64,000 nt of DNA, from assembly GCF_008974185.1 (NCBI RefSeq), contig NZ_BKZP01000010.1, forward strand, positions 1 to 64,000. Reading direction: 5' to 3'. Source of the stretch: Weizmannia acidilactici (lineage in GTDB: Bacteria > Bacillota > Bacilli > Bacillales > Bacillaceae_C). The notes beneath the pieces are model-generated. The model was not told the DNA's origin. It made no database searches and saw nothing but the letters and a program-made list of their open reading frames with translations. This document shows positions 26,207 to 33,816 of the stretch, in pieces. Numbering within the stretch: position 1 is the stretch's first letter; each line of letters starts with the position of its first letter. Made by a program: the position numbers and the translations under genes.

Positions 26207-26243
26207 CCCTCAAAACTTTAGGGACCTTTGCCGATATTTTTTT
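26183..26243 (+). terminator. Terminator of the NlpC/P60 gene
   Basis: Outer stem ATATCGGC (26183-26190) / GCCGATAT (26230-26237), continued inside by AAAAGG / CCTTT, then a T run. The left arm lies inside the coding end. Confidence 0.75.
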
Positions 26244-26516
26244 GCTTTTTTATGAAGCTTTCCACTGGTTGCTTCCATTATTCCAGTGACAATCTTGCTT
26301 GTTTACCAATGGTGCTTACCCCACGGAAAAAACACCGCTTATGGTTTACCGTTACAACGGCGGTTTTTGGTTTCTTATTCAAGCCGTTCGAAATACGGGT
26401 TATTTTTCTCATTTACTCTTTCCTTCGCAAAGCCCGGCATTGCAAAATATTTGCATGGATGGGCAAACAAACTTTCGTGCAGCGGTGGACGCTTGCCTGT
26501 AAAAAAAGCAACCGGA

Positions 26517-26577
26517 TTATTTCCGATTACTTTTTCCTTGTTCAACCATTTTCCCGCGTACAAATTCTTTTCTTTTT
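26517..26577 (-). pseudogene. Severed 3' end of the DEAD-box helicase gene
   Basis: Joining 29607 and above (minus strand) to this stretch across one copy of the 8-bp target site gives an open frame. It continues the helicase as ...DLDLKRKEFVRGKMVEQ, then GKSNRK and TAA at 26517-26519. These last codons were cut off by the transposon at 26578-29598. The reconstruction is exact at the DNA level. Confidence 0.85.
26570..26577 (+). repeat. Left 8-bp target-site duplication
   Basis: TTCTTTTT immediately before the left terminal repeat, identical to 29599-29606. Confidence 0.9.
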
Positions 26578-26778
26578 GGCTCTGTTAAATTTCCATGTTG
26601 ATTTTTATTTAACTAACGGAGCAGTTTAGTTAAATAAGCTGAGGGTGTTGGTTATTGATTTAAAAGGAATTATTTAGTCCTTGTTGAATTAAATGATTGG
26701 AGATTAATGATAGGAGTGAGTTGGAATGAACAAAAATCCGATAAGATAAAAATTAATAAACAATATGGAGGAATTTAT

Positions 26779-27536
26779 ATGCTTAGTTATAAAAATTCTA
26801 CAAAAGAATTATTAGAAAGTGGCACGGATACAGCTATTTTATCTGTTGGAGCCACGGAACAATTCGGTCCATATTTACCGATGCATTTGGATACTTTAAT
26901 TGCAGAATTATATGCTGAAGCCTATGGGAAAGAGTTAAATGCTTACGTATTACCTACTCTTCCTTTTAATACATCTGAAGAACACGCTAACTGTAAAGGA
27001 ACGGTTACTGTAAGTCCTAATGTATTACTAATATGTTAGAAGAGATTATAGTTAATTTAAATAGGCAGGGTTTTAAAAAGTTCGTTCTTTGTTGTGGTCA
27101 CGGGGGTTCCTACTGGGAAGCAGCGTTTATCAAGCATATCAACTATAAGTATCAAGATTTGATTGTTATAACCCCTCATCATAACGGTCGTACTCCTTGG
27201 GAAGAAGCTATTAAAGCAGCTGGATTAGAAGGACTTAATGAGATGCACGGTGGTTTATTATCAGTATGTACCGCAATGTGGTTATGTCCTGAACTTGTAA
27301 AACTAAAATCTATGGGTTCGGATGTTCCAACAGAAAATCGAATATACGCTGATTATATCTTCTGGGATAAATTGACGAAGGATGGATGTTGGGGAAAATT
27401 TGATGAAAATAGTTTTACTCCTGAAGAACTTGCAGAAAAAGGTAAGAAATTCTGGACAACATTTATTTCAAAAAAATGTGAAGGTTTAAAATCAGTATTG
27501 GAAGAAGCCTATCGCAAAAAGACTAGCCGAAGTTAA
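26779..27536 (+). pseudogene. Creatininase-family amidohydrolase, frameshifted
   Basis: The frame from ATG 26779 (GGAGG upstream) begins a creatininase/MftE-type hydrolase: SVGATEQFGPYLPMHLDTL with the Glu, His and Asp metal ligands, then SEEHANCKGTVTVSPNV. It stops at TAG 27037-27039. The rest, in another frame to TAA 27536, has LCCGHGGSYWEAAF and NEMHGG, which complete the metal site. One base lost near 27027 explains the break; restoring it reads SPNVLTNMLEEI. Intact length would be about 252 aa. It is cargo of the IS1595-type element; the substrate is unknown. Confidence 0.85.
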
Positions 27537-27539
27537 TTA

Positions 27540-27571
27540 AAAAATCTCTTCCTTAGATGGAAGGATTTTTA
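27540..27571 (+). terminator. Terminator behind the creatininase-like gene
   Basis: AAATCTCTTCC / GGAAGGATTT hairpin with one bulged base and a T run. Confidence 0.65.
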
Positions 27572-27641
27572 GATTGTATTAATTAAATCTTATTCAATCT
27601 TAATGAACTAATGAGTGCGAGAGTTGAATAGAACAAGTACA

Positions 27642-27676
27642 AAAAAAGCTACCTTATCATCATAAGGTGGCTTTTC
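27642..27676 (+). terminator. Second hairpin terminator within the transposon
   Basis: AAAAAAGCTACCTTAT / ATAAGGTGGCTTTT with a CATC loop, A run and T run on both sides. Confidence 0.7.
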
Positions 27677-27744
27677 ATTTGGTCGAAAATTAGCAATTAA
27701 CGATAACAAAGCCTTTCAAAAAATCAGAAAAGGAGTGTTGCGAC

Positions 27745-27872
27745 ATGGCAGAAATGCGCGAGTCGAACAATCTTAAAATTAGTGAAGATGCATTGTATGT
27801 AAGGAGAAAAATTGTCGAACGATGTTTAGAAGTGTTTAACTCCAGAACAGGTTGAAACGGTTTTAAGTATTT
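27745..27872 (+). pseudogene. Small gene interrupted by an internal transposon end
   Basis: A strong AAAGGAGTG precedes ATG 27745. The frame reads MAEMRESNNLKISEDALY, then VRRKIVERCLEVFNSRTG and TGA (36 aa). In the next frame the sequence continues convincingly as LTPEQVETVLSIW, up to the internal terminal repeat at 27873, where the repeat itself adds LC and a stop. This suggests a small protein that lost a base near 27836 and was also cut by the repeat. Family not recognised. Confidence 0.5.
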
Positions 27873-27905
27873 GGCTGTGTTAAAGGTTAATGTTGATATA
27901 GCACA
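27873..27905 (+). repeat. Internal copy of the IS1595-type terminal repeat
   Basis: GGCTGTGTTAAAGG followed by TTAATGTTGATAT. It matches both outer ends in the core GGCTSTGTTAAA-N6-TGTTGAT and has the orientation of the left end. It would delimit an inner element of 1,726 bp (27873-29598) holding only the HIT gene and the transposase. Confidence 0.8.
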
Positions 27906-27979
27906 AAAATTTAGGAACTTCGGAGTTAAGAAAGTTCTTCTTTTCTTGAAATAACGCCATCGTTAGCTGATACAGATTA

Positions 27980-28417
27980 TTATTTAACAGCGTATATTGC
28001 CTCTTGTAATTTTAACATTACGTCCCTAAGATTTTTTACTTTATTATCATTTTCTGTCTCATCTTCTAAGTAAAAATCTGAAAAAGACTGATTTTCGTAT
28101 CTTGGTACAATATGCATATGATAATGGGTTAATTCATTAAAAATACCACCATTTTGACAAATTGTAATACCATCAGGTTTATACAATAACTTAATAGCCT
28201 TTGAAACAAGTATAGATGCCTTCATAATTGCATTTGCTGTATCCACATTGAGTTCTTCCACGTCTTTAAAATGTTTCTTTGGTAGTATCAAAGTATGTCC
28301 ATCATTAAAGGGAGCGTGGTCTAAGATACAAGTCACATACTCATCTTCGTACACAACATAAACTGGTAGTTTTTTGTTTGCTAATTCACTTCCTAAACAA
28401 TACTTTTCTTGTGGCAT
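27980..28417 (-). CDS. HIT-family nucleotide-binding protein (transposon cargo)
   Basis: A 145-aa histidine-triad protein with the motif HYHMHIVPR. FNDGHTLILPKKHF, the usual HIT beta-strand segment, lies at about residues 37-50. HIT proteins hydrolyse or transfer nucleotides from small nucleotide conjugates. ATG 28417 follows AAAGGGGGAAAC. It lies just downstream of the transposase on the same strand, inside the inner element, and shares its low G+C content. The substrate is unknown. Confidence 0.88.
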   Translation of the reverse strand: MPQEKYCLGSELANKKLPVYVVYEDEYVTCILDHAPFNDGHTLILPKKHFKDVEELNVDTANAIMKASILVSKAIKLLYKPDGITICQNGGIFNELTHYHMHIVPRYENQSFSDFYLEDETENDNKVKNLRDVMLKLQEAIYAVK

Positions 28418-28480
28418 ATGTTTCCCCCTTTTTCTTCGTAATCTGTTTAGTTAGTCGGAAAAGAAAACTTTATTCATAAA

Positions 28481-29512
28481 TTACACACTGAATTTAGATA
28501 AACGTAAACTATCATAAGTATCGGTCATTTCAAATACAAATGAGGATAGTAGGAACTCTTTGATATTGTGTTTTGTGCTTTCATTACTGCGACTATCTAT
28601 AAACAAGAACCAAGCAAGGTAATTATCAAGATATTTTGTAGCCACATCTTTAAAACGGTCAATCCACTTCTTCATCCGAGAATGAAAACTGTTGACATTT
28701 TGAATGTGATATAAGCCTTTTATAACGTGCTTTCCATCATCGGATTTGATTCGGTAATGCTTTAACCCTTTTTCTTTTGCATAGGTTTTGTATGCTCTCC
28801 AAGCATCTGTAACAAGCACATTGTCAGACGATAGTTTAGTACCAATGATAGTTTCAATTTTGGTTTTTACAATACGCCCCATACAAGATACTTTGGAGAC
28901 GGTTGCTTTTGTACGGTCTCTTGCAACAAGAACACATACTTGTTCGTGGCTGATTCCTCTGTGTTTGGATTTTCCTCCACGTTTTCGAGGCTTCCGTTCT
29001 GTAATGCCACGTTGCCCTTTTTGAGAGTACAAGAAATAGGTATCGTCAACTTCAACGATACCTTCAAAATGGTCAAAATCCATTTGCTTTAAGGCGGATA
29101 GCAGTTTATGTCTCCAGTAAAAAAGTGTAACCCAAGTAACCCCTACGATTTCAGCCGATTTACGCAGGGAGTAGCCTTTGAACATACAATCCACAAATGT
29201 AATCCATTCATCACCTTTTCGGGTGCGAAAAAGAACGGGGTTAGTCGTATCCGTAAAGGTTTTAAGGCAACTTTTACAACGATACCGTTGACGACCCTTG
29301 ACTTTTCCGAATCGAACAACGTGTTCAGATGTACAATGGGGACACTCGAAACCATCTTTAAAACGAGTTTCCCTCATTTCGTTAATCAATCTACCACCAA
29401 CGGAAGAGGTCGGGTCAACATAACGTTTTACCCATTGATATACTCGTTCCTTTTTAGTATGGGGTAACTTGTCGATGTATTTTAATAGGTTACTGAACGC
29501 TTTGTCCATCAT
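28481..29512 (-). CDS. IS1595-family transposase
   Basis: A 343-aa transposase. An N-terminal zinc ribbon has CPHC at about residue 57 and CKSC about 22 residues later. Next comes a helix-turn-helix-like stretch (YSLRKSAEIVGVTWVTLFYW) and the ISXO2-type catalytic core: first Asp in VEVDDTYF, second Asp in LVTDAWRAY and the third motif NSFHSRMKKW. There Asn/His replaces the usual Glu, as known for part of this family. The frame is intact. ATG 29512 or 29509 follows GGGAGTG. It belongs to the element ending at 29598. Confidence 0.93.
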   Translation of the reverse strand: MMDKAFSNLLKYIDKLPHTKKERVYQWVKRYVDPTSSVGGRLINEMRETRFKDGFECPHCTSEHVVRFGKVKGRQRYRCKSCLKTFTDTTNPVLFRTRKGDEWITFVDCMFKGYSLRKSAEIVGVTWVTLFYWRHKLLSALKQMDFDHFEGIVEVDDTYFLYSQKGQRGITERKPRKRGGKSKHRGISHEQVCVLVARDRTKATVSKVSCMGRIVKTKIETIIGTKLSSDNVLVTDAWRAYKTYAKEKGLKHYRIKSDDGKHVIKGLYHIQNVNSFHSRMKKWIDRFKDVATKYLDNYLAWFLFIDSRSNESTKHNIKEFLLSSFVFEMTDTYDSLRLSKFSV

Positions 29513-29587
29513 TAACACTCCCGAACCTTTGTTCTAATTGTAATTATAGCAAGAACTTGGTTGCGTTTCAAATATCAACAATGTTCT

Positions 29588-30694
29588 TTAACAGAGCCTT
29601 CTTTTTAAATCCAAATCCCTCGCTTTTGCATATTTTTTCAAAACGGTTTCTTCTTTTGGCGTAACGAGGGAAATAACGGTGCCTGCAATGGATCCGAGCC
29701 GGCCTGTCCTCCCTGAACGGTGCACGTACCGGGAAACATCCTCCGCCAAATCAAAATGGATCACATGGGTAATCGAAGGAATATCCAAACCGCGCGCAGC
29801 CACATCTGTTGCCAAAAGGAGCGGAGCAGCCCCGTTCCGGAACAGCCGGACCGCTTTTTCCCGTTCTTCCTTCCGCATATCGCCATGCAGTTCGGCAGCA
29901 ACAATTCCTTTATATCGCAGTTTTTCCGCCGCAACCGAAACATCCCATCTGTCATTCAAAAATACAAGCGCCCGGACACCACCCATACGGGCAATTTTGC
30001 GCAGCTGTTCGATTTTATCGCGGGGGTCGCCGGTTACGATATATACATGCTCTACCGGTTGTGCCGCATGATCTACTTTAACGTGGACAAGCATCGGATC
30101 TTTCATCAGTTCTTTTGCCTTTTGGACGACTGCTTCAGGTAAAGTCGCCGAAAAAAGCAGCAACTGGCAGTCCCGCAGAGCGGATTTGACAATTTTTCCA
30201 ACTGTGCCGCTGTATTCTTTCCCAAGAAGCTGGTCCCCTTCATCGAGCACAATCGTTCTTACTTCATGCATTTTCAATTTTTTCTGCCGGATCAGTTCCA
30301 GGATGCGCCCGGGTGTGCCGGCCACAATTTGCGGGTGCTTTTTCAGTTTTTCAATCTGCCTTTTCACATTTGCACCGCCGATCAGCGAAGCAGCCTGGAT
30401 GCCGCTTCCCTCCGCCCATTTTCCGATTTCCGCCGTAATTTGCATGACGAGTTCCTTTGATGGGGCCAAAATCACGGCCTGGACATTTTTCTTTCCGGTT
30501 TCGATACGCTCGAGCACCGGTAGCAGATAGGAGAGCGTTTTTCCGGATCCTGTCGGCGATTCCGCGATCACATCCCGGCCATCTAAAACAAGCGGGATTG
30601 TTTTTTCCTGCACGCCCGTAAGGTGTTCAAACGAAGATTTGTCCCAATTTTGCCGCAAAAAAGTCTGTAGCGAATGAACGATAGTGTTTCCCAT
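29588..30694 (-). CDS. DEAD-box RNA helicase (YfmL-like), 3' end replaced by transposon
   Basis: A 368-aa ATP-dependent RNA helicase with ESPTGSGKT (motif I), GTPGR, LDEGD as motif II (Gly for Ala), LFSATLP, LATDVAARGLDIP and YVHRSGRTGRLG. All core motifs are present. Resembles Bacillus YfmL, linked to ribosome assembly and cold growth. The last residues RLC and the TAA come from the terminal repeat of the IS1595-type element. The original tail of 17 residues lies at 26517-26577. ATG 30694 follows TTAGGAG. The truncated protein may still work. Confidence 0.9.
   Translation of the reverse strand: MGNTIVHSLQTFLRQNWDKSSFEHLTGVQEKTIPLVLDGRDVIAESPTGSGKTLSYLLPVLERIETGKKNVQAVILAPSKELVMQITAEIGKWAEGSGIQAASLIGGANVKRQIEKLKKHPQIVAGTPGRILELIRQKKLKMHEVRTIVLDEGDQLLGKEYSGTVGKIVKSALRDCQLLLFSATLPEAVVQKAKELMKDPMLVHVKVDHAAQPVEHVYIVTGDPRDKIEQLRKIARMGGVRALVFLNDRWDVSVAAEKLRYKGIVAAELHGDMRKEEREKAVRLFRNGAAPLLLATDVAARGLDIPSITHVIHFDLAEDVSRYVHRSGRTGRLGSIAGTVISLVTPKEETVLKKYAKARDLDLKRRLC
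29599..29606 (+). repeat. Right 8-bp target-site duplication
   Basis: TTCTTTTT directly after the right terminal repeat, within the helicase coding sequence, identical to 26570-26577. Confidence 0.9.
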
Positions 30695-30752
30695 TTTTTT
30701 CTCCTAACATTTGTTTTTCAGTGCTTTTATCATACACTACCCCGGCCGGAAA

Positions 30753-30804
30753 AGAAAAGAACCCGGACCGGCAGCCCTTCAAAACGGGAGCCGGCACCGG
30801 GCTG
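30753..30804 (-). terminator. Terminator of adhE
   Basis: Long minus-strand hairpin CCCGGTGCCGGC / GCTGCCGGTCCGGG, followed by TTCTTTTC. Confidence 0.8.
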
Positions 30805-30816
30805 ATTGTATCATGA

Positions 30817-33429
30817 TTACTTTTCTTCAACACCGTCAAAAGCTTTGCGCAAAATTTCCTCCAATTCGCTGACAAGCGGCAGTTTCGGGTTAGCAGGCGT
30901 GCATTGGTCTTCAAATGCACGGTCTGCAAGCAGGGAAACGCGTTTTTCGAAGTCTGCCCTTTTCACGCCGGCTGCTCTAAGGCTGAGCGGCATGTTGAAC
31001 ATTTTCGCCATCCGGATGATCTCCTGGATGAGGCTCTCTACGCCTTCCTCTGTTGTACTGGCTGGAAGGCCGAGGATTCTTGCGATCTCTGCATAGCGCT
31101 TGTCGGCTGTGAAATGCTCGTATTTCGGGAATGCCGCAAATTTTTTCGGTTTCACCGCATTATAGCGGATCACGTGCGGCAGTAAAATGGCATTGGCGCG
31201 GCCGTGCGGAATATGGAATTCGGCGCCGATTTTATGGGCAAGAGAATGGTTGATGCCCAAGAATGCGTTCGAAAATGCCATCCCTGCCAGGGTCGATGCA
31301 TTGTGCATTTTTTCGCGCGCCAACGCATCATTACCGTCCGCATACGCTCTCGGCAGGAATTCGTGGACAAGCTGGATTGCTTTGATTGCCAGGCCGTCCG
31401 TATAGTCATTGGCCATGTTCGAAACGTATGCTTCAATCGCGTGCGTCAGAACATCCATCCCGGTATCCGCAGTGACCGATTTCGGCACCGTCATGACGAA
31501 TTGCGGGTCAATGATCGCTACATCCGGCGTCAATTCATAGTCCGCCAGCGGGTATTTCATATTGTTCTTTTTATCCGAAATAACGGCAAAAGATGTTACT
31601 TCAGATCCGGTTCCGGACGTTGTCGGGATACATACAAGCTGCGCTTTTTGGCCGAGTTTCGGGAATTTTGCAACCCGTTTGCGGATATCCATAAATTTCT
31701 GCCTTAATTCATTGAAGTCGACTTCCGGATGTTCATAGAACAGCCACATGCCTTTGGCCGCGTCCATCGCAGAACCGCCGCCCAGCGCAATAATTACGTC
31801 CGGCTGGAAGCTTTCCATCGCCGCTGCGCCTTTGCGTACCGTTTCAATGGAAGGATCCGGCTCTACTTCAGAGAAAATTTCACAGTGGACATAGTCCGGG
31901 CGTTTTCTTAAATAGTACAATACTTTATCGACATAGCCAAGCTTTACCATATCCGGGTCGGTGACGATAAAAGCGCTCGAGATGTCAGGCATTTTTTCCA
32001 GGTACTGTACCGAATTCTTTTCAAAATAGACGCGTGGCGGAATTTTAAACCATTGCATATTGACTCTCCGTTTTGCCATTGTTTTTACGTTATACAGGTT
32101 GATGACGCCGACGTTTGTAGAAACAGAGTTACCGCCGAATGTGCCGCAGCCCAGTGTCAAAGAAGGCATGTAGGCGTTGTAAATGTCGCCGATTGCCCCT
32201 TGGGAAGACGGAGAGTTTACGATAATGCGGCCGGCTTTCATCCTTAAACCGTATTGTTTGATCACTTCATCATTTTGCGAATGGATGACGGCTGAGTGGC
32301 CAAGGCCGCCGAATTCCAGCATCGCTTCCGCAAATTCAAAACCTTGTTTCGTGCTGTTTGCTTTGAAGCAGGCAAGAACCGGACTCAGTTTTTCCCTTGA
32401 AAGCGGATAGTCAGGACCAACGCCGGAGAGTTCCGCAATTAAAATTTTTGTATCTTCCGGAACATCGATTCCCGCCATTTTTGCGATTTCATAGGCCGGT
32501 TTGCCGACAATCGCGCCGTTCACCGATTGCGTTTTTTCGTTGATCACGGTTTTTTCGACTTTTTTCTTTTCGCTTTCGTTTAAGAAATAGCATTTGTTTG
32601 CGATCAATTCATTCTTCACTTGATCGTAAATTTCTTTGTCAATAATAACCGCTTGTTCGGATGCGCAGATCATGCCGTTGTCAAACGTTTTAGATAATAT
32701 TAAGTCGTTGACGGCCCTTTGAATATCTGCGGTTTTTTCAATATAGCAAGGAACGTTGCCGGGTCCGACGCCGAGAGCCGGTTTGCCGCTCGAGTACGCG
32801 GATTTCACCATGCCCGATCCGCCCGTTGCAAGAATGAGCGAGATGCCCGGATGGTTCATTAATTGCTGTGTGGCTTCAATGGCCGGTTTTTCGATCCATT
32901 GGATGCAGTTTTCCGGCGCCCCCGCTTTAACAGCTGCATCGAGCATCACTTTCGCCGCATAGCTGCTTGATTTTTGCGCGGACGGATGGAACGCAAAAAT
33001 GATCGGATTTCTTGTTTTAATCGAAATCAAAGCTTTAAACATTGTTGTTGAAGTCGGGTTGGTAACCGGTGTAACCCCTGCAATGACGCCGACCGGTTCA
33101 GCGATTTTTACAATTTCTTCATTTTCATTTTCTTCAATAATGCCGACGGTTTTGTTGTATTTGATGTTGTGGTAAATATATTCCGTCGCAAATAGGTTTT
33201 TCGTAATTTTATCTTCGTAGACGCCGCGTTTCGTCTCTTCGACTGCCATTTTTGCCAGCACCATATGCTGTTCCAAACCTGCCAGTGCCATTTGTTTCAC
33301 AATGTGATCCACTTGTTCTTGGCTTAACTCCATAAATTCGCGCAGCGCTTTTTGCCCTTTGGCTACGAGCGAATCCACCATTTCCGTAATTTGAGCTGAT
33401 TTGTCTACAACTTTTTCATCATCCGCCAT
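30817..33429 (-). CDS. adhE: Bifunctional acetaldehyde/alcohol dehydrogenase AdhE
   Basis: Converts acetyl-CoA to ethanol in two NADH-dependent steps and forms spirosomes. It has 870 aa. The N-terminal aldehyde dehydrogenase domain (1-440) has the catalytic Cys in GMICASEQAV and LATGGSGMVKSAYSSGKP. The C-terminal iron alcohol dehydrogenase (460-870) has GGGSAMDAAK, PTTSGTGSEVT and the iron-binding His residues in GINHSLAHKIGAEFHIPHG. The start is ATG 33429 (MADDEK), 8 bases behind GGAGG, rather than 33444. Two Rex operators and a cre-like site lie upstream, so NADH excess should relieve repression. Confidence 0.97.
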   Translation of the reverse strand: MADDEKVVDKSAQITEMVDSLVAKGQKALREFMELSQEQVDHIVKQMALAGLEQHMVLAKMAVEETKRGVYEDKITKNLFATEYIYHNIKYNKTVGIIEENENEEIVKIAEPVGVIAGVTPVTNPTSTTMFKALISIKTRNPIIFAFHPSAQKSSSYAAKVMLDAAVKAGAPENCIQWIEKPAIEATQQLMNHPGISLILATGGSGMVKSAYSSGKPALGVGPGNVPCYIEKTADIQRAVNDLILSKTFDNGMICASEQAVIIDKEIYDQVKNELIANKCYFLNESEKKKVEKTVINEKTQSVNGAIVGKPAYEIAKMAGIDVPEDTKILIAELSGVGPDYPLSREKLSPVLACFKANSTKQGFEFAEAMLEFGGLGHSAVIHSQNDEVIKQYGLRMKAGRIIVNSPSSQGAIGDIYNAYMPSLTLGCGTFGGNSVSTNVGVINLYNVKTMAKRRVNMQWFKIPPRVYFEKNSVQYLEKMPDISSAFIVTDPDMVKLGYVDKVLYYLRKRPDYVHCEIFSEVEPDPSIETVRKGAAAMESFQPDVIIALGGGSAMDAAKGMWLFYEHPEVDFNELRQKFMDIRKRVAKFPKLGQKAQLVCIPTTSGTGSEVTSFAVISDKKNNMKYPLADYELTPDVAIIDPQFVMTVPKSVTADTGMDVLTHAIEAYVSNMANDYTDGLAIKAIQLVHEFLPRAYADGNDALAREKMHNASTLAGMAFSNAFLGINHSLAHKIGAEFHIPHGRANAILLPHVIRYNAVKPKKFAAFPKYEHFTADKRYAEIARILGLPASTTEEGVESLIQEIIRMAKMFNMPLSLRAAGVKRADFEKRVSLLADRAFEDQCTPANPKLPLVSELEEILRKAFDGVEEK

Positions 33430-33455
33430 GATCGTGGCCTCCATTCAAAAAGGTT

Positions 33456-33473
33456 TTGTGAAAATTTTCACAT
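33456..33473. promoter_or_regulatory. Rex operator 1 upstream of adhE
   Basis: TTGTGAA-AATT-TTCACAT matches the Rex consensus TTGTGAA-N4-TTCACAA at 13 of 14 defined positions. It lies 27 bases before the start codon. Confidence 0.85.
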
Positions 33474-33493
33474 GCAAAACCAAAAAAATATAA

Positions 33494-33511
33494 TTGTGAA
33501 TGAGTTCACAA
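33494..33511. promoter_or_regulatory. Rex operator 2 upstream of adhE
   Basis: TTGTGAA-TGAG-TTCACAA is a perfect Rex site. Its centre is 38 bases from that of operator 1. Confidence 0.92.
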
Positions 33512-33563
33512 ATATGTGTTGTGAGGCATCTCTTCCTCTTGACTCCATTATAAACGATTTCAC

Positions 33564-33592
33564 ATAATATAACTGTGTCTGATTTGTGACAA
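33564..33592 (-). promoter_or_regulatory. Probable adhE promoter
   Basis: Minus strand TTGTCA (33587-33592), 17-base spacer, TATTAT (33564-33569). Both Rex operators lie downstream of it, in the leader. Confidence 0.65.
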
Positions 33593-33680
33593 ATGAATAA
33601 AAGATTAATAATCCTTTTTCAAAAAATATTGCTTTGCTGCTTAGGTTCAATTAAAATAAATGTTTTTATTATTTCACTGT

Positions 33681-33694
33681 TGTAAGTGCTTTCA
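33681..33694. promoter_or_regulatory. cre-like catabolite control site
   Basis: TGTAAGTGCTTTCA agrees with the cre consensus TGWAANCGNTNWCA at all defined positions but one. It is about 90 bases upstream of the adhE promoter. Confidence 0.5.
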
Positions 33695-33760
33695 TTTTTG
33701 ATGAATAAATATGCACATATATACAAAGATCTCACTTGTGAAAAATGCGCATTCACAATG

Positions 33761-33801
33761 AAAAATAAAAAAGGAGATGAATTTTATGCAAAAACATCTC
33801 C
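33761..33801 (-). terminator. Terminator of corA
   Basis: Minus-strand GGAGATG / CATCTCC hairpin followed by a T-rich run. Confidence 0.8.
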
Positions 33802-33816
33802 CCACAGCTAACTGTT

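Larger units (their letters stand above)
26578..29598 (-). mobile_element. IS1595-family transposon carrying cargo genes (3,021 bp)
   Basis: The ends are inverted repeats, GGCTCTGTTAAA at 26578 and its complement ending at 29598. Similarity continues over about 30 bases (N6 then TGTTGAT). Exact 8-bp duplications TTCTTTTT flank it, the size known for IS1595. Inside lie a frameshifted creatininase-like gene, a broken small gene, a HIT-family gene and an intact transposase. A third copy of the terminal repeat is at 27873, so the unit appears composite. It is clearly richer in A+T than its neighbours. Strand is given for the transposase. Confidence 0.92.

Noticed and set aside
26228-26516. Plus-strand frames between the NlpC gene and the transposon
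   Set aside because: Aromatic-rich, low-quality translations; the stretch is the former 3' flank of the helicase gene.
33736-33758. Third Rex site (TTGTGAA ... TTCACAA)
   Set aside because: Half-sites are 9 bases apart, against 4 in Rex operators.
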